Positions 56,674 to 64,000 of a DNA stretch of 64,000 nucleotides are shown here, one piece after another. The position numbers and the translations under genes were made by a program. Location: the NCBI RefSeq assembly GCF_000507185.2, contig NZ_AYTM02000002.1, positions 333,501 through 397,500 of the forward strand, in the 5' to 3' direction. Every line of letters starts with the position of its first letter. The stretch's first letter is position 1. The DNA is from Pseudomonas syringae KCTC 12500. GTDB lineage: Bacteria; Pseudomonadota; Gammaproteobacteria; Pseudomonadales; Pseudomonadaceae. Under the pieces are notes generated by a model. That model saw only the letters and a list, made by a program, of their open reading frames with translations, had not been told where the DNA came from and did not search any database.

Positions 56674-57833
56674 CAGAGACAGGCCTCTACCAGGTGCCGA
56701 CCGATGTCGTCGAGACTGTAGATCGCATCCGCGAGTTCAGCCTTGACGATGGCCATCGGCATGCCATAAATCACGCAGCTCGCTTCATCCTGAGCCCACA
56801 CGGTACTGCCAGCCTGCTTGAGCAAACGCGCGCCCTCGCGGCCGTCGGCGCCCATGCCGGTCAAGACCACCGAAAGCACTTTATCGCCGTAGGACTTGGC
56901 GGCAGAGCCGAAGGTGATGTCGACGCAAGGCTTGTAATTGAGGCGCTCGTCGCCCGGCAGAATCTTCACCGTGCCGCGTCCGTCAACCATCATCTGCTTG
57001 CCACCCGGTGCCAGCAGCGCCAGACCAGGACGCAGCACGTCGCCGTCTTCTGCTTCCTTGACGCTGATCTTGCACAGTTTGTCGAGACGCTCGGCAAACG
57101 CCTTGGTAAACGCCGCAGGCATGTGCTGAATCAGCACCAGTGGTGCCGGAAAGTTGGCTGGCAGTTGGGTCAGTACGCGTTGCAGTGCGACCGGGCCGCC
57201 CGTTGACGTGCCTATGGCCACCAGTTTGTAGGCCTTACGCTTGGCCGTGCCTGACGTCGTCGGGTGCGCCGGTGCATGATGGGCCGGGGCGGCCGAAGCG
57301 GCAGCAGGTGTTGCCGTGCGTGACGGCACCGCCCTGGCGGGTGCCGGGGCTGGCGCAGAAGCGCGGCTGGTCAACGTCGACGGAGCCGGTGCTGCCGGAG
57401 TTGCACTGGCTGAACCGAACCCGCTGGAACGACGATTGCTGCGTGAGATGCTGTTGATTTTCTCGCACAGCAGTTGCTTGACCTTCTGCGGGTTGCGCGA
57501 GATATCTTCGAAATTCTTGGGCAGAAAATCCACCGCACCGGCGTCTAGAGCATCCAGCGTCACGCGCGCACCTTCGTGCGTCAGCGACGAGAACATCAAT
57601 ACCGGGGTGGGGATACGCTGCATGATATGGCGAACTGCCGTAATGCCATCCATCATCGGCATTTCGTAGTCCATGGTGATGACATCCGGCTTGAGCGCCA
57701 GCGCCTGCTCAATCGCTTCCTTGCCGTTGGTGGCGGTGCCGACCACTACAATGTTGGGGTCCGAAGAAAGAATTTCCGTAACGCGGCGGCGGAAAAAACC
57801 GGAATCATCCACCACCAGGACCTTGACTGCCAT
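56673..57833 (-). CDS. cheB: Chemotaxis response regulator protein-glutamate methylesterase CheB
   Basis: A 386-residue CheB. The receiver domain has phospho-acceptor Asp55 ([13 protein letters not shown]). A long Ala/Pro/Ser-rich linker occupies about 140-195. The methylesterase domain begins [17 protein letters not shown] (active Ser in STGG) and continues [13 protein letters not shown] with the catalytic His. It removes methyl groups from chemoreceptors. The start [10 protein letters not shown] at 57833 is chosen over an ATG two codons upstream. Confidence 0.96.
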   Translation of the reverse strand: MAVKVLVVDDSGFFRRRVTEILSSDPNIVVVGTATNGKEAIEQALALKPDVITMDYEMPMMDGITAVRHIMQRIPTPVLMFSSLTHEGARVTLDALDAGAVDFLPKNFEDISRNPQKVKQLLCEKINSISRSNRRSSGFGSASATPAAPAPSTLTSRASAPAPAPARAVPSRTATPAAASAAPAHHAPAHPTTSGTAKRKAYKLVAIGTSTGGPVALQRVLTQLPANFPAPLVLIQHMPAAFTKAFAERLDKLCKISVKEAEDGDVLRPGLALLAPGGKQMMVDGRGTVKILPGDERLNYKPCVDITFGSAAKSYGDKVLSVVLTGMGADGREGARLLKQAGSTVWAQDEASCVIYGMPMAIVKAELADAIYSLDDIGRHLVEACL

Positions 57834-57883
57834 AAACACTCCAATAGGTGCCGCAGGCAGCCAGGCTGCCCGCGACCCCGGGT

Positions 57884-60145
57884 TCAGATACGCCGTGCGG
57901 CGTAACGCTTGAGCATGCTGGGTACATCGAGAATCAAGGCGATGCGACCGTCACCGGTGATGGTGGCGCCCGACATACCCGGCGTACCTTGCAGCATCTT
58001 GCCCAGCGGTTTGATGACCACTTCTTCCTGACCGACCAGTTGATCGACGACAAAGCCGATGCGCTGAGTGCCGACCGTGAGGATTACCACGTGCCCTTCG
58101 CGCTGCTCCTCGTGAGCCGCCGAACTGACCAGCCAGCGCTTGAGGTAGAACAGCGGCAAGGCCTTGTCACGTACGATCACCACTTCCTGGCCATCAACCA
58201 CGTTGGTAGTCGACAGGTTCAGGTGGAAGATTTCGTTGACGTTGACCAGCGGGAAAGCGAAAGCCTGGTTGCCCAGCATCACCATCAGGGTCGGCATGAT
58301 CGCCAAGGTCAACGGCACCTTGATGACGATCTTCGAACCCTGGCCCTTGGTCGAGTAGATGTTGATCGAGCCGTTGAGCTGGGAGATCTTGGTCTTGACC
58401 ACGTCCATGCCCACACCGCGACCCGACACATCGGAAATCTCGGTCTTGGTCGAGAAGCCCGGCGCGAAGATCAGGTTGTAGCAATCGGTGTCACTCAACC
58501 GATCGGCTGCATCCTTGTCCATGACGCCGCGCTTCACTGCAATGGAGCGCAGTACGTTAGGGTCCATGCCCTTGCCGTCATCGGAAATCGACAGCAGGAT
58601 ATGGTCGCCTTCCTGCTCTGCCGAAAGGATCACACGACCGCCGCGGGACTTGCCCGTGGCTTCGCGCTCTTCCGGCGTTTCGATACCGTGGTCGACTGCG
58701 TTACGCACCAAGTGGACCAGTGGATCGGCAAGCGCCTCTACGAGGTTCTTGTCAAGGTCGGTCTCTTCACCGACCAGTTCCAGGTTGATCTCTTTCTTGA
58801 GCTGGCGAGCCAGGTCACGGACCAGACGCGGGAAGCGGCCGAAGACTTTCTTGATCGGCTGCATGCGGGTTTTCATCACCGCAGTCTGCAGATCGGCAGT
58901 CACCACATCCAGGTTGGAAACTGCCTTGGACATGGCTTCATCGCCGTTGTTGAGACCCAGGCGCACCAGACGGTTACGCACCAGCACCAGCTCGCCGACC
59001 ATGTTCATGATCTCGTCCAGTCGGGCGGTATCGACACGAACCGTGGTTTCGGCTTCTGTCGCCACCGGCTTTTCGCCGGTAGGCGCAGGAGTGCGCGCAG
59101 GGACCGGAGCCGCCGCGGGTTTGGCCGGCTCGGCTTTAGCAGCAGGCGCCGGAGCAGGCTTGGCTACAGGAGGTGGCGGAGCAGCCGCTGCGGTCGGAGC
59201 AGGCGCCTTGGCAACGATCGCCTCAGGCTCGAACTTGCCCTTGCCATGCAATTCGTCGAGCAGGCTTTCGAATTCGTGATCGGTGATTTCGTCCGAAGCA
59301 GCAGCGGGTGCCTTGGCCGCAACGGCTACAGGTGCAGCAGCTACCGGAGCCGCTACGGCGCCATCAAACGAGCCTTTGCCGTGTAGTTGATCGAGCAACG
59401 CTTCGAATTCGTCGTCGGTGATTTCATCACCGGCAGGCGCTGCACTGCCCTGCGCCACAGGTGCACGTGCCGGAGCAGGAGCAGCGTCAGCCGCAAACTT
59501 GCCCTTGCCATGCAACTGATCAAGCAGGGATTCGAATTCCTGATCGGTGATTTCATCACCCGCCGGCGCAGCCGCAACCGCTGCTGGCGCCGTTGCAGGC
59601 GCTGCAGATACCGGGTTTGAGCCGTGCAGCGAATCGAGCAACTGCTCGAATTCATCATCGGTAATCTCGTCGCCAGCGGCTGGCTCCGCAACCGCAGCAG
59701 CAGCCTGGACTTCAACCACCGGCTCAGGTTCAGGAGCCGCTACTTCATCGGCGGATTGTGGCTCGGCCAGACGCGCCAGCGCGGCCAGCAGTTCTGGCGT
59801 CGCCGGAGTTACATCAGTCCGTTCACGTACCTGACCGAACATGCTGTTGACGGTGTCCAATGCTTCCAGGACCACGTCCATCAATTCGGAATCGACGCGA
59901 CGTTCACCCTTACGCAGGATGTCGAACACGTTTTCGGCGATGTGGCAGCACTCCACCAGCTCATGGAGCTGGAGGAAGCCGGCGCCCCCTTTTACAGTGT
60001 GAAAACCGCGAAAAATTGCATTGAGCAGATCAGCATCATCCGGTCGGCTTTCCAGCTCGACCAATTGCTCTGACAACTGCTCCAGAATTTCGCCGGCCTC
60101 TACCAGAAAATCCTGAAGGATTTCTTCATCGGCGCCGAAGCTCAT
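57884..60145 (-). CDS. cheA: Chemotaxis histidine kinase CheA with four-fold repeated linker motif
   Basis: A 753-residue CheA. The Hpt (P1) domain has phospho-His49 ([10 protein letters not shown]). A long Ala/Pro linker follows (about 130-365), with four copies of the motif DEITD-x-EFE-x-LLD-x-LHG at about 159-175, 197-213, 240-256 and 285-301. Then come the dimerisation domain ([22 protein letters not shown]), the ATPase domain ([29 protein letters not shown]) and the C-terminal CheW-like domain. A standard P2 domain is not recognisable. The repeated helices are candidates for a ParP-docking region. The start [11 protein letters not shown] at 60145 is preferred. Confidence 0.96.
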   Translation of the reverse strand: MSFGADEEILQDFLVEAGEILEQLSEQLVELESRPDDADLLNAIFRGFHTVKGGAGFLQLHELVECCHIAENVFDILRKGERRVDSELMDVVLEALDTVNSMFGQVRERTDVTPATPELLAALARLAEPQSADEVAAPEPEPVVEVQAAAAVAEPAAGDEITDDEFEQLLDSLHGSNPVSAAPATAPAAVAAAPAGDEITDQEFESLLDQLHGKGKFAADAAPAPARAPVAQGSAAPAGDEITDDEFEALLDQLHGKGSFDGAVAAPVAAAPVAVAAKAPAAASDEITDHEFESLLDELHGKGKFEPEAIVAKAPAPTAAAAPPPPVAKPAPAPAAKAEPAKPAAAPVPARTPAPTGEKPVATEAETTVRVDTARLDEIMNMVGELVLVRNRLVRLGLNNGDEAMSKAVSNLDVVTADLQTAVMKTRMQPIKKVFGRFPRLVRDLARQLKKEINLELVGEETDLDKNLVEALADPLVHLVRNAVDHGIETPEEREATGKSRGGRVILSAEQEGDHILLSISDDGKGMDPNVLRSIAVKRGVMDKDAADRLSDTDCYNLIFAPGFSTKTEISDVSGRGVGMDVVKTKISQLNGSINIYSTKGQGSKIVIKVPLTLAIMPTLMVMLGNQAFAFPLVNVNEIFHLNLSTTNVVDGQEVVIVRDKALPLFYLKRWLVSSAAHEEQREGHVVILTVGTQRIGFVVDQLVGQEEVVIKPLGKMLQGTPGMSGATITGDGRIALILDVPSMLKRYAARRI

Positions 60146-60178
60146 GGGGTGCTCCCTAAAATTAACCGTCAACAGACC

Positions 60179-60964
60179 TTAGAAGCCGAGGCTCGATAGC
60201 AGATCGTCTACATCATCCTGTCCGGATACGACGTCTTCACGTTTATCGGCATGAATCTGCGGACCTTCACCCTGAGCGAGATGTTTTTTAGGATCTTTTT
60301 CATCGAGGATGGATTGTTCGTCATGTTCGATGCCTGCAAAGCGATCGACATGACTGGCCATGAGCACCAGTTTGAGCAGATTGCTCTCGACTTCAGTGAC
60401 CAGTTGCGTCACTCGCTTGATAACCTGACCGGTAAGGTCCTGGTAATCCTGGGCGAGCAGAATGTCGTTGAGATGCGCGGAAACCTGATGGGTTTCCTTC
60501 TCGGTGCGCGTCAGAAAACCATCGACCCGCTTGGCCAGCTCGCGGAACTCTTCGGCACCGATTTCGCGGCGCATGAAACGTCCCCAGTCGTCGCTCAACG
60601 CCTTGGCGTCGGAACTCAGGCCGTTCATGACCGGCGTACTCTCCTCCACCAGGTCCATGGTGCGGTTGGCCGCATTCTCGGTCAGCCTCACCACATACGA
60701 CAGGCGCTCGGTAGCATCCGTGATCTGCGACACTTCCTCGGCTTGAGGCATGTGCGGATCGATGTGAAAGTTTACGATTGCACTGTGCAGCTCACGAGTC
60801 AGCTTGCCCACTTCCTGATAAAGGCCGCGGTCGCGTGTCTGGTTGAGTTCGTGAATCAGTTGCACAGCGTCACCGAAACGACCCTTTTCAAGGCTGGTGA
60901 CAAGTTCCTGCGCGTGTCTCTTTAAGGTCGACTCAAAGTCGGCCATCGAATCATTGTTATCCAT
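60179..60964 (-). CDS. cheZ: Chemotaxis phosphatase CheZ
   Basis: A 261-residue helical protein that dephosphorylates CheY-P. The catalytic region VLAQDYQDLTGQVIKRV (family DFQDLTGQ with the active Gln) is at about residues 184-200. The C-terminal CheY-binding tail ends DDVDDLLSSLGF. ATG 60964 is chosen, 19 bases after the cheY stop; the frame is open to 61003 inside cheY. It lies between cheY and cheA in the expected order. Confidence 0.94.
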   Translation of the reverse strand: MDNNDSMADFESTLKRHAQELVTSLEKGRFGDAVQLIHELNQTRDRGLYQEVGKLTRELHSAIVNFHIDPHMPQAEEVSQITDATERLSYVVRLTENAANRTMDLVEESTPVMNGLSSDAKALSDDWGRFMRREIGAEEFRELAKRVDGFLTRTEKETHQVSAHLNDILLAQDYQDLTGQVIKRVTQLVTEVESNLLKLVLMASHVDRFAGIEHDEQSILDEKDPKKHLAQGEGPQIHADKREDVVSGQDDVDDLLSSLGF

Positions 60965-60983
60965 AGCGCCCTCGCGGCTTGCA

Positions 60984-61358
60984 TCAGCTATTGACGCGTT
61001 CAAAGATCTTGTCGATCTTGTCTTTCAGGGCTTGGGCAGTGAATGGCTTGACTACATAGCCGTTCACCCCAGCCTGGGCAGCTTCAATGATCTGCTCACG
61101 CTTGGCTTCGGCAGTGACCATCAGCACGGGAAGGCTCTTGAGGCGTTCGTCCTTGCGGACTTCGCGCAGCAGATCGATACCGGACATGCCAGGCATGTTC
61201 CAGTCCGTCACCAGAAAGTCAAAGGCACCGCTCTGCAGCATCGGCAATGCGGTCAGACCATCATCCGCTTCCGATGTGTTGGTAAACCCCAGATCACGCA
61301 AAAGGTTCTTGATGATCCGCCGCATCGTTGAGAAGTCATCAACGATGAGGATTTTCAT
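60984..61358 (-). CDS. cheY: Chemotaxis response regulator CheY
   Basis: A 124-residue single-domain receiver with phospho-acceptor Asp52 ([13 protein letters not shown]), the acidic pair in VDDFSTM, Thr in LMVTAEAK and Lys in VVKPFTA. CheY-P binds the flagellar switch to change rotation. ATG 61358 gives the conserved start [12 protein letters not shown] at 61370 has a better-placed GGAGG and would add four residues. The 256-base spacer before it probably carries the promoter for the che operon. Confidence 0.95.
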   Translation of the reverse strand: MKILIVDDFSTMRRIIKNLLRDLGFTNTSEADDGLTALPMLQSGAFDFLVTDWNMPGMSGIDLLREVRKDERLKSLPVLMVTAEAKREQIIEAAQAGVNGYVVKPFTAQALKDKIDKIFERVNS

Positions 61359-61614
61359 GTTCTTGTCCAATTCGACCTCCAAGCAGTCTTTAACGCGTTC
61401 AGCACCTGAACACGCTGTTCACTCAATACTGGCACAGCACACCTCCGGCTGTACGAAACGACGACGGGCTTGGCACAACAACAGGCAAGGACCTGAGAAA
61501 CAAGCCCATCAAGGCAATGCCTGACAGGCTTCTGACGAGTCCATCCTGTTACCACGTAACGCTCTGCACAGCCGGCTTGCAGCCAACGTGCGGCCAAGGA
61601 CCGCACATTGCCTG
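61359..61614. other. Spacer between fliA and cheY
   Basis: No reading frame with coding character is present. A GGAGG lies just before cheY. I looked for a sigma-28 match (TAAA-N15-GCCGATAA) and found none, so the promoter type is not resolved. Confidence 0.5.
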
Positions 61615-62355
61615 TCAACGCGCTCGCCACTCCCCCAAACGCCCTCGCAAACGAGCTGCGCACTGGCTGTGTAACTGACTGACCCGAGATTCGCTGACCC
61701 CAAGAACCTCTCCGATTTCCTTGAGGTTCAGCTCTTCGTCGTAGTACAGCGCCAACACCAGACGCTCGCGCTCTGGCAGATTGGCAATTGCATCGGCCAA
61801 CGCAGCCTGGAAACGCTCGTCTTCCAGGTCGCGCGACGGCTCAAGCGATCCGCTTGCGCCATCCTCGTGCAGCCCTTCATGATCGCCGTCCTGCAGCAGG
61901 TCGTCGAAACTGAAGAGGCGGCTGCCCAAGGTGTCATTCAAAATCCCGTAGTAATCATCGAGACTCAACTGGAGTTCGGCCGCAACCTCGTGATCTTTAG
62001 CGTCACGGCCGGTTTTAGCTTCAATTGACCGAATTGCGTCGCTGACCATGCGCGTATTGCGGTGTACCGAGCGTGGCGCCCAGTCACCCTTGCGCACTTC
62101 ATCGAGCATCGCACCACGGATGCGAATGCCAGCATAGGTCTCGAAACTCGCACCCTTGGTGGAATCATACTTGGTGGAGACTTCAAGCAGGCCGATCATG
62201 CCGGCCTGGATCAGATCCTCGACCTGCACGCTGGCCGGCAAGCGCGCCAGCAGATGATAAGCGATACGCTTGACCAGTGGCGCATAGCGCTCGATCAACT
62301 CGTACTGTGAATTACGGGAAGTCTTGCTGTACATCTGGTAGCCGCTCGCAGTCAT
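61615..62355 (-). CDS. fliA: Flagellar sigma factor FliA (sigma-28)
   Basis: A 246-residue sigma-28 factor with region 2 (YAPLVKRIAYHLLARLPASVQVEDLIQAGMIGLLE), region 3 and region 4 (LNLKEIGEVLGVSESRVSQLHSQ, the -35-binding helix-turn-helix). It should direct transcription from the two GCCGATAA promoters found in this window before aer and the FlxA-like gene. The ATG overlaps the fleN stop by 4 bases. The length is normal. Confidence 0.97.
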   Translation of the reverse strand: MTASGYQMYSKTSRNSQYELIERYAPLVKRIAYHLLARLPASVQVEDLIQAGMIGLLEVSTKYDSTKGASFETYAGIRIRGAMLDEVRKGDWAPRSVHRNTRMVSDAIRSIEAKTGRDAKDHEVAAELQLSLDDYYGILNDTLGSRLFSFDDLLQDGDHEGLHEDGASGSLEPSRDLEDERFQAALADAIANLPERERLVLALYYDEELNLKEIGEVLGVSESRVSQLHSQCAARLRGRLGEWRAR

Positions 62356-63185
62356 TGCACAGGCCCTGCACTGGTCTGGTGAACGAGTCGCTCAACGAAG
62401 AACTCGAGATGACCCCGCGGATTGGCTGGCAACGGCCAGGTATCAACCTTCTGGGCAATGGCCTTGAAGGCCAGTGCACATTTGGAACGCGGGAATGCTT
62501 CGTAAACAGCGCGCTGTTTCTGTACCGCCTTGCGTACGCACTCGTCGTACGGCACGGCACCTACATACTGCAGAGCAACATCGAGAAAACGATCCGTCAC
62601 TTTGGTCAGTTTGGCGAACAGGTTGCGCCCTTCCTGCGGGCTCTGTGCCATGTTGGCCAGCACCCGGAAGCGGTTCATGCCGTAATCGCGGTTGAGCAGT
62701 TTGATCAGGGCGTAGGCATCGGTGATCGACGTGGGCTCATCGCACACCACCAGCAGCACTTCCTGAGCGGCGCGCACGAAGCTGACCACCGACTCACCGA
62801 TACCGGCGGCTGTGTCGATCACCAGCACATCGAGGTTGTCGCCAATCTCACTGAACGCCTGGATCAAGCCCGCATGCTGGGCGGGCGACAGATGCACCAT
62901 GCTCTGGGTGCCGGAAGCGGCGGGTACGATTCGAACCCCGCCCGGCCCCTGCAACAGCACGTCGCGCAACTCACAACGCCCCTCCATGACATCGGCAAGC
63001 GTGCGTTTGGGCGTCAACCCAAGCAGCACGTCGACATTGGCCAGACCCAGATCGGCGTCCAGCAGCATGACGCGACGGCCAAGCTCGGCGAGGGCCAGTG
63101 AAAGGTTCACTGACACGTTAGTCTTACCGACGCCACCTTTGCCACCGGTCACCGCGATAACCTGTACGGGATGCATGCTGCCCAT
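62352..63185 (-). CDS. fleN: Flagellar number regulator FleN (MinD-like ATPase)
   Basis: A 277-residue MinD/ParA-type ATPase with the deviant Walker A TGGKGGVGKTNVSVNLSLA (about residues 13-31), VMLLDADLGLANVDVLLGL and VLVIDTAAGI. FleN (FlhG) keeps flagellar number low by antagonising FleQ and acts with FlhF. It sits between flhF and fliA in the usual order. The start is MGSMHPVQVIAV at 63185; a start at the internal Met is also possible. Confidence 0.96.
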   Translation of the reverse strand: MGSMHPVQVIAVTGGKGGVGKTNVSVNLSLALAELGRRVMLLDADLGLANVDVLLGLTPKRTLADVMEGRCELRDVLLQGPGGVRIVPAASGTQSMVHLSPAQHAGLIQAFSEIGDNLDVLVIDTAAGIGESVVSFVRAAQEVLLVVCDEPTSITDAYALIKLLNRDYGMNRFRVLANMAQSPQEGRNLFAKLTKVTDRFLDVALQYVGAVPYDECVRKAVQKQRAVYEAFPRSKCALAFKAIAQKVDTWPLPANPRGHLEFFVERLVHQTSAGPVQ

Positions 63186-63300
63186 GTTATTTCTTTACCT
63201 TGTCTTGCGTAGACCGAAACCACATCGAGGGCTGCACGTTCGCAAATGAACACTGTATGGCAGACCGTTGACGCAGGGACATTCCAATAATATCCATCAC

Positions 63301-64000
63301 TTAACCCACTCTCTTGCCAGGGGTGTGATAGAGGTCAGCAAACATATCAGCCATTGCTTCTTCGCTAGGCTCGTCCTGCATCTGCACACTCACAGCGCGG
63401 CTTACCAACTGATGACGACGCGGAGTATGCAGGTCATCAGGAATACGTGGTCCGTCCGTGAGGTAGGCCACAGGTAGTTCGTGACTGATCGCCAGGCTCA
63501 GGACTTCACCAAGGCTGGCAGTTTCATCAAGCTTGGTCAGAATGCATCCGGCCAGGCCACAACGTTTGTAACTGTGATACGCGGCTGTCAGCACCTGCTT
63601 CTGGCTGGTGGTTGCCAGTACCAGATAGTTGCGCGACTTGATGCCGCGACCCGCGAGGCTTTCCAGCTGCATGCGCAGCGCAGGATCACTGGCTTGCAGG
63701 CCGGCGGTGTCAATCAGTACCACGCGTTTGCGCAACAGCGGTTCCAGCGCCTGAACCAGAGACTGGCCAGGATCGATATGGGTGACCGGTACGTTGAGGA
63801 TGCGCCCAAGGGTCTTGAGCTGCTCCTGCGCGCCGATACGGAAACTGTCCATGCTGACCAGTGCGATATTCTGCGGGCCGTACTTCAGCACGTAACGTGC
63901 TGCCAGTTTGGCCAGGGTGGTGGTCTTGCCCATTCCGGCAGGACCGACCATTGCAATCACGCCGCCCTCTTCGAGCGGCTCGACTTCGGGTACGGCGATC
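63301..64000 (-). CDS. flhF: Flagellar biosynthesis GTPase FlhF (C-terminal part, cut by window edge)
   Basis: The visible 230 codons or so are the SRP-type GTPase domain of FlhF. They contain the G1 loop MVGPAGMGKTTTLAKLAA, VLIDTAGLQ, LTKLDETASLGEVL and the C-terminal LPVAYLTDGPRIPDDLH. FlhF sets the polar site of flagellar assembly. The gene continues beyond base 64000 in an open frame, so the N-terminal part is missing. It lies 115 bases before fleN. Confidence 0.95.
   Translation of the reverse strand, partial: IAVPEVEPLEEGGVIAMVGPAGMGKTTTLAKLAARYVLKYGPQNIALVSMDSFRIGAQEQLKTLGRILNVPVTHIDPGQSLVQALEPLLRKRVVLIDTAGLQASDPALRMQLESLAGRGIKSRNYLVLATTSQKQVLTAAYHSYKRCGLAGCILTKLDETASLGEVLSLAISHELPVAYLTDGPRIPDDLHTPRRHQLVSRAVSVQMQDEPSEEAMADMFADLYHTPGKRVG

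Noticed and set aside
55108..56721. 537-codon plus-strand frame opposite motD and motC
   Set aside because: It is antisense to two well-recognised stator genes and its translation has no domain-like features.
57848..59386. 512-codon plus-strand frame opposite cheA
   Set aside because: It is a shadow of cheA; the Arg/Gly/Ser-rich end mirrors the Ala/Pro linker on the other strand.
59231..59674. CheA linker repeats as a DNA repeat or CRISPR-like array
   Set aside because: The repeats are protein-level, with variable spacers in frame and degenerate at DNA level. There is no array structure.

Overview
The window looks like a chromosomal segment of a fluorescent pseudomonad, most likely of the Pseudomonas syringae group. 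The grounds are GC-rich codon use with strong third-position G/C bias, the gene order flhF-fleN-fliA-cheYZAB-motCD-parC-parP-cheW-DUF2802, the ccmABCDEFGHI operon, an anr/hemN/cco block, an Aer receptor next to aconitase, and Pseudomonas-type extragenic palindromes. The assignment rests on recall of these families and gene orders; no database search was possible.

Layout. 1-2526: tail of an aromatic-acid/drug efflux operon (DUF1656, HlyD-type adaptor, NodT-type outer membrane factor). 2527-3227: repeat-filled gap. 3228-5620: potassium channel with a C-terminal zinc ribbon, sulfate-binding protein, small lipoprotein. 5632-5778: a 147-bp hairpin MITE-like element touching the ccmI stop codon. 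5775-12752: complete cytochrome c maturation operon on the minus strand. 12942-14893: fliK-like gene and an isolated FlhB C-terminal domain gene. 14915-15517: recR. 15628-21874: LysR regulator divergent from a probable amino-acid catabolic cluster (DSD1-type PLP enzyme, RidA, FAD oxidase, acetyltransferase, aldehyde dehydrogenase). 21875-22343: second copy of the structured repeat. 22344-28934: rlmM, acnA, a CPBP protease, and a PAS-containing Aer-like receptor with a near-perfect sigma-28 promoter.

28935-37884 is the accessory part. It has lower GC and holds three genes for proteins sharing an Ig-like module with a (G)D-x-I-x(3)-W-G signature, the largest ending in a BIG2 domain and an intimin/invasin-like C-type lectin tip. 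A divergent autotransporter lies among them. None of the Ig-module proteins has a visible signal peptide, so their export route is an open question.

37886-51527 returns to core genes: an alpha/beta hydrolase, ccoNOQP and ccoGHIS for cbb3 oxidase with a Phd/PIN toxin-antitoxin module inserted between the two halves, a SafE-like membrane protein, hemN under a perfect ANR box, a FlxA-like gene under a sigma-28 promoter, and anr. Then follow apt and, on the minus strand from 63301 back to 52288, the flagellar/chemotaxis operon. It includes ParC/ParP polar-array proteins and a CheA whose linker carries four copies of a short acidic helix motif.

Together the core genes form a low-oxygen respiration set (ccm makes the c-type cytochromes that CcoO and CcoP need, ccoGHIS matures the oxidase, Anr regulates, HemN makes heme without oxygen) and a motility/chemotaxis set (FliA drives aer and flxA-like; Che and Mot proteins act downstream). 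No rRNA, tRNA or CRISPR array was seen.
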